Below, one piece after another: positions 5,885 through 7,263 of a stretch of 7,263 nucleotides of DNA (position 1 is the stretch's first letter; each line of letters opens with the position of its first letter). The position numbers and the translations under genes are program-made. The DNA is from Clostridiaceae bacterium (GTDB lineage Bacteria; Bacillota; Clostridia; Oscillospirales; Acutalibacteraceae): the NCBI GenBank assembly GCA_904501685.1, contig CAJGBX010000066.1, positions 1 through 7,263 on the forward strand, given 5' to 3'. The notes under the pieces were generated by a model. The model saw nothing but the letters and a program-made list of their open reading frames with translations, had not been told where the DNA came from and searched no databases.

Positions 5885-6115
5885 TTAATAACCTCTGCAA
5901 CGGCAGATTCTGACAACTGCCCAAATTCCCAACAGCACTGCTAAAATAACCGCAAGAATAATAAAAGCGGCAAGGTTAGCAATAATGGCTGTAGCAACTG
6001 CCGAGCCTACAAGCAGACCGACAACAGCAAACAACAAAGCAATCAAGACACCGGGAATAATCCAGGTACAGCCCGAGCAATTACAGGAATTACAACTGCC
6101 ATATTCGTTTCTCAT
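5885..6115 (-). CDS. Cysteine-rich two-helix membrane protein of unknown function
   Basis: I do not recognise a family for this 76-aa protein. The N-terminus packs four cysteines into nine residues (CNSCNCSGC; C8, C11, C13, C16). Residues 18-68 contain no charged residue and read as two hydrophobic helices, about 18-39 and 43-68, separated by a short turn near GSAVAT. The tail RICRCRGY carries C71, C73 and three arginines. The positive-inside rule puts the tail in the cytoplasm, and a hairpin would put the N-terminal cysteines there too, so six cysteines could form one metal or redox site. That topology is inferred. The gene looks real: AAGGA lies 9 nt before ATG, and a strong terminator follows the stop. 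It stands alone between the CysK homologue and queH. A small toxin, holin-like peptide or bacteriocin is possible but nothing specific supports it. Confidence 0.75.
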   Translation of the reverse strand: MRNEYGSCNSCNCSGCTWIIPGVLIALLFAVVGLLVGSAVATAIIANLAAFIILAVILAVLLGIWAVVRICRCRGY

Positions 6116-6165
6116 TTGAAACCATCCTTCATTATTTGAATTTAAGAGGAGTTTGTCCTCAATTC

Positions 6166-6194
6166 ATAATATGCGAACGGTTAATTACGGTTAC
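6166..6194 (-). promoter_or_regulatory. Possible weak promoter for the Cys-rich gene
   Basis: TATTAT (6166-6171) is a fair -10, but 17 bp upstream only GTAACC is found, a 3/6 match to the -35. The repeat at 6177-6193 covers the spacer and most of the -35, as would suit an activated promoter. This is the best candidate seen but not a firm one. Confidence 0.25.
6177..6193. repeat. Direct repeat ACGGTTA with 10-bp period
   Basis: ACGGTTA occurs at 6177-6183 and again at 6187-6193, separated by ATT, so the repeats fall on the same face of the DNA helix. They lie 62-78 bp upstream of the start of the Cys-rich gene, over the weak -35. Phased 7-bp direct repeats are typical of response-regulator or similar dimeric activator sites, but no regulator is identified. 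Confidence 0.5.
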
Positions 6195-6252
6195 TTTAGT
6201 CACAGCATTAAATTCTTATTCTAAAAATCTGATTCAGGTTCGAATGTTTTGG

Positions 6253-7179
6253 CTAATCAAATAAAGGGGTTGAAAAATATCTTTCGGCAGTATCAGGCAG
6301 TACAGTTACAACCGTTTTACCCTTGCCCAATTTCTTTGCAAGCTTTATTGCGGCGGCAACATTTGTACCGCTGGAAATCCCGCACATAATACCCTCTTTC
6401 GATGCAAGCTCCTTTGCGGTATTTAACGCTTCCTCATCCTTAATAATGCAGATATCCTCATAAATCTTTTGATTTAGAATCGGTGGAATAACACCGTCGC
6501 CGATACCCATCTGAATATGTGTGCCGATACTTCCGCCCGAAAGCATTGCGGCATTCTCAGGCTCTACCGCCCAAATTGTCATATTGGGATTTTGAGCCTT
6601 TAAAACCTCGCCTATTCCGGTAATTGTTCCTCCGGTACCAATACCCGAGCAAAAACCGTCAATAGGACCATTGACCGCATCCAGAATCTCCCTTGCGGTC
6701 TGCTCCCTTTGAATCTGAGGATTTGCCGGATTTTCAAACTGCTGAGGCACAAATACATTCGGGTTCTCGTCACGCATTTTAAGTGCAGTTTTAACACATT
6801 GGTCAATACATTCACCGATATTACCTGCATCGTGTACCAAAACAACCTCGGCGCCGTAGTGGTTAACCAGCTTACGTCTTTCCTCGCTAACCGAGTCCGG
6901 CATAATTATAACCGTTTTATAGCCTCTGACAGCACCGACCAAGGCTAAACCTATACCCTGATTTCCGCTTGTAGGCTCTACAATAACGGTGTTTTTATTA
7001 ATCAGTCCCTTACTCTCAGCATCCAAAATCATATTGTACGCCGTACGTGTTTTAATCGAGCCACCGACATTAAGTCCCTCGAATTTTACCAAAATATCGG
7101 CAGAGTCCTCCTCCACCATACGAAAAAGCCGAATAATCGGTGTGTTCCCCATTGCTTCTAAGATATTGTTAAAAATCAT
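6253..7179 (-). CDS. cysK: Cysteine synthase family PLP enzyme (CysK-like)
   Basis: A 308-aa fold-type II PLP enzyme, full length for O-acetylserine sulfhydrylase, which makes cysteine from O-acetylserine and sulfide in the cytoplasm. MGNTPIIRL (10-18) is the usual start, and the PLP lysine is K43 in NVGGSIKTR. The substrate loop is TSGNQG (70-75), Q146 and Q147 lie in PQQFENPANP, the phosphate-binding loop is GTGGT (181-185), and GISSG (267-271) supplies the pyridine-nitrogen contact. PDTAERYFST closes the protein. Several motifs depart from E. coli CysK/CysM: NP becomes NV, TSGNTG becomes TSGNQG, TTGPEI becomes QTAREI and PDSGERY becomes PDTAERY. I place it in a Clostridia branch of the family, and a different donor substrate cannot be excluded. 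The start is well set: GGAGG lies 5 nt before ATG. It follows another gene by 37 nt, which suggests an operon. Confidence 0.9.
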   Translation of the reverse strand: MIFNNILEAMGNTPIIRLFRMVEEDSADILVKFEGLNVGGSIKTRTAYNMILDAESKGLINKNTVIVEPTSGNQGIGLALVGAVRGYKTVIIMPDSVSEERRKLVNHYGAEVVLVHDAGNIGECIDQCVKTALKMRDENPNVFVPQQFENPANPQIQREQTAREILDAVNGPIDGFCSGIGTGGTITGIGEVLKAQNPNMTIWAVEPENAAMLSGGSIGTHIQMGIGDGVIPPILNQKIYEDICIIKDEEALNTAKELASKEGIMCGISSGTNVAAAIKLAKKLGKGKTVVTVLPDTAERYFSTPLFD

Positions 7180-7216
7180 TTTATCCTCCGAAAAGAGTAT
7201 TTCTATATATTATGAA

Positions 7217-7263
7217 TTACTCTAAAGATTTGAGCCTGTCAGCCAGCATTTCAACCTCTTTAC
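7217..7263 (-). CDS. C-terminal end of an unidentified protein upstream of the CysK homologue
   Basis: Fourteen codons plus a TAA stop (7217-7219) enter from the right edge and read KEVEMLADRLKSLE. The segment is amphipathic and highly charged, like the end of a helix or coiled coil. The frame closes 37 nt before the start of the CysK homologue, and only a 6-bp AGAGTA/TACTCT pairing lies between, so the two are probably co-transcribed. A serine acetyltransferase (cysE) or an Rrf2-type regulator would be natural partners for a cysteine synthase, but 14 residues cannot identify the gene. Confidence 0.6.
   Translation of the reverse strand, partial: KEVEMLADRLKSLE

Larger units (their letters stand above)
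6116..6252. other. 137-nt intergenic region between the CysK homologue and the Cys-rich gene
   Basis: No convincing terminator follows the CysK-homologue stop. The only candidate, CTGAATCAG then ATTTTT, has a 3- to 4-bp stem. The leader of the Cys-rich gene holds a 5-bp hairpin GAGGA/TCCTC (6146-6150 with 6156-6160) and a direct repeat at 6177-6193. Confidence 0.6.

Noticed and set aside
6146..6160. Hairpin GAGGA/TCCTC in the leader of the Cys-rich gene
   Set aside because: It is only 5 bp and does not cover the ribosome binding site. I see no alternative pairing that would make it a switch.
7194..7223. AGAGTA/TACTCT pairing between the partial upstream gene and the CysK homologue
   Set aside because: A 6-bp stem with an 18-nt loop is too weak to call a terminator or attenuator.
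7217..7263. Calling the right-edge fragment cysE
   Set aside because: The operon logic is attractive, but 14 charged helical residues carry no diagnostic motif.

Overview
The window is a run of chromosomal genes that all read on the minus strand, from right to left as printed. Moderate-to-low GC, strong AGGAGG-type ribosome binding sites, consensus sigma-A promoters with 17-bp spacers, a QueH-type epoxyqueuosine reductase, a DacF-like carboxypeptidase and a DUF177-rpmF pair all point to Bacillota, most likely class Clostridia (an Oscillospirales/Ruminococcaceae-like gut anaerobe). That placement is inferred from gene content and was not tested by a search. I see no mobile element, CRISPR array, tRNA or rRNA.

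Layout in the direction of transcription. (1) 7263-6253: the last 14 codons of an unidentified gene, then a CysK-family PLP enzyme 37 nt downstream. (2) 6115-5885: a 76-aa cysteine-rich membrane-hairpin protein of unknown function, closed by a strong intrinsic terminator at about 5839-5872. (3) A consensus promoter at 5793-5821 drives queH and, 60 nt later, a D-Ala-D-Ala carboxypeptidase. No terminator is visible after the latter. (4) A promoter at 3874-3902 drives pgi, then a small P-loop NTPase, ending at a hairpin at 1960-1987. The pgi leader can fold into an H-type pseudoknot next to its ribosome binding site. (5) A perfect TTGACA-17-TATAAT promoter at 1878-1906 drives DUF177 (YceD family) and rpmF, followed by an intrinsic terminator at 1092-1124. 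(6) A DUF512 PDZ/radical-SAM-like gene starts only 25 nt beyond that terminator and runs off the left edge. It shows no promoter of its own.

Most genes are housekeeping: cysteine synthesis, tRNA queuosine modification, peptidoglycan trimming, glycolysis and ribosome assembly. The parts worth a second look are the pgi leader RNA, the Cys-rich membrane protein with a phased direct repeat upstream, the uncharacterised P-loop protein, the divergent motifs in the CysK homologue, and the terminator between rpmF and the DUF512 gene. For three genes the longest reading frame begins at a GTG that lies in or against the Shine-Dalgarno sequence. I moved those starts to the ATG three codons downstream.
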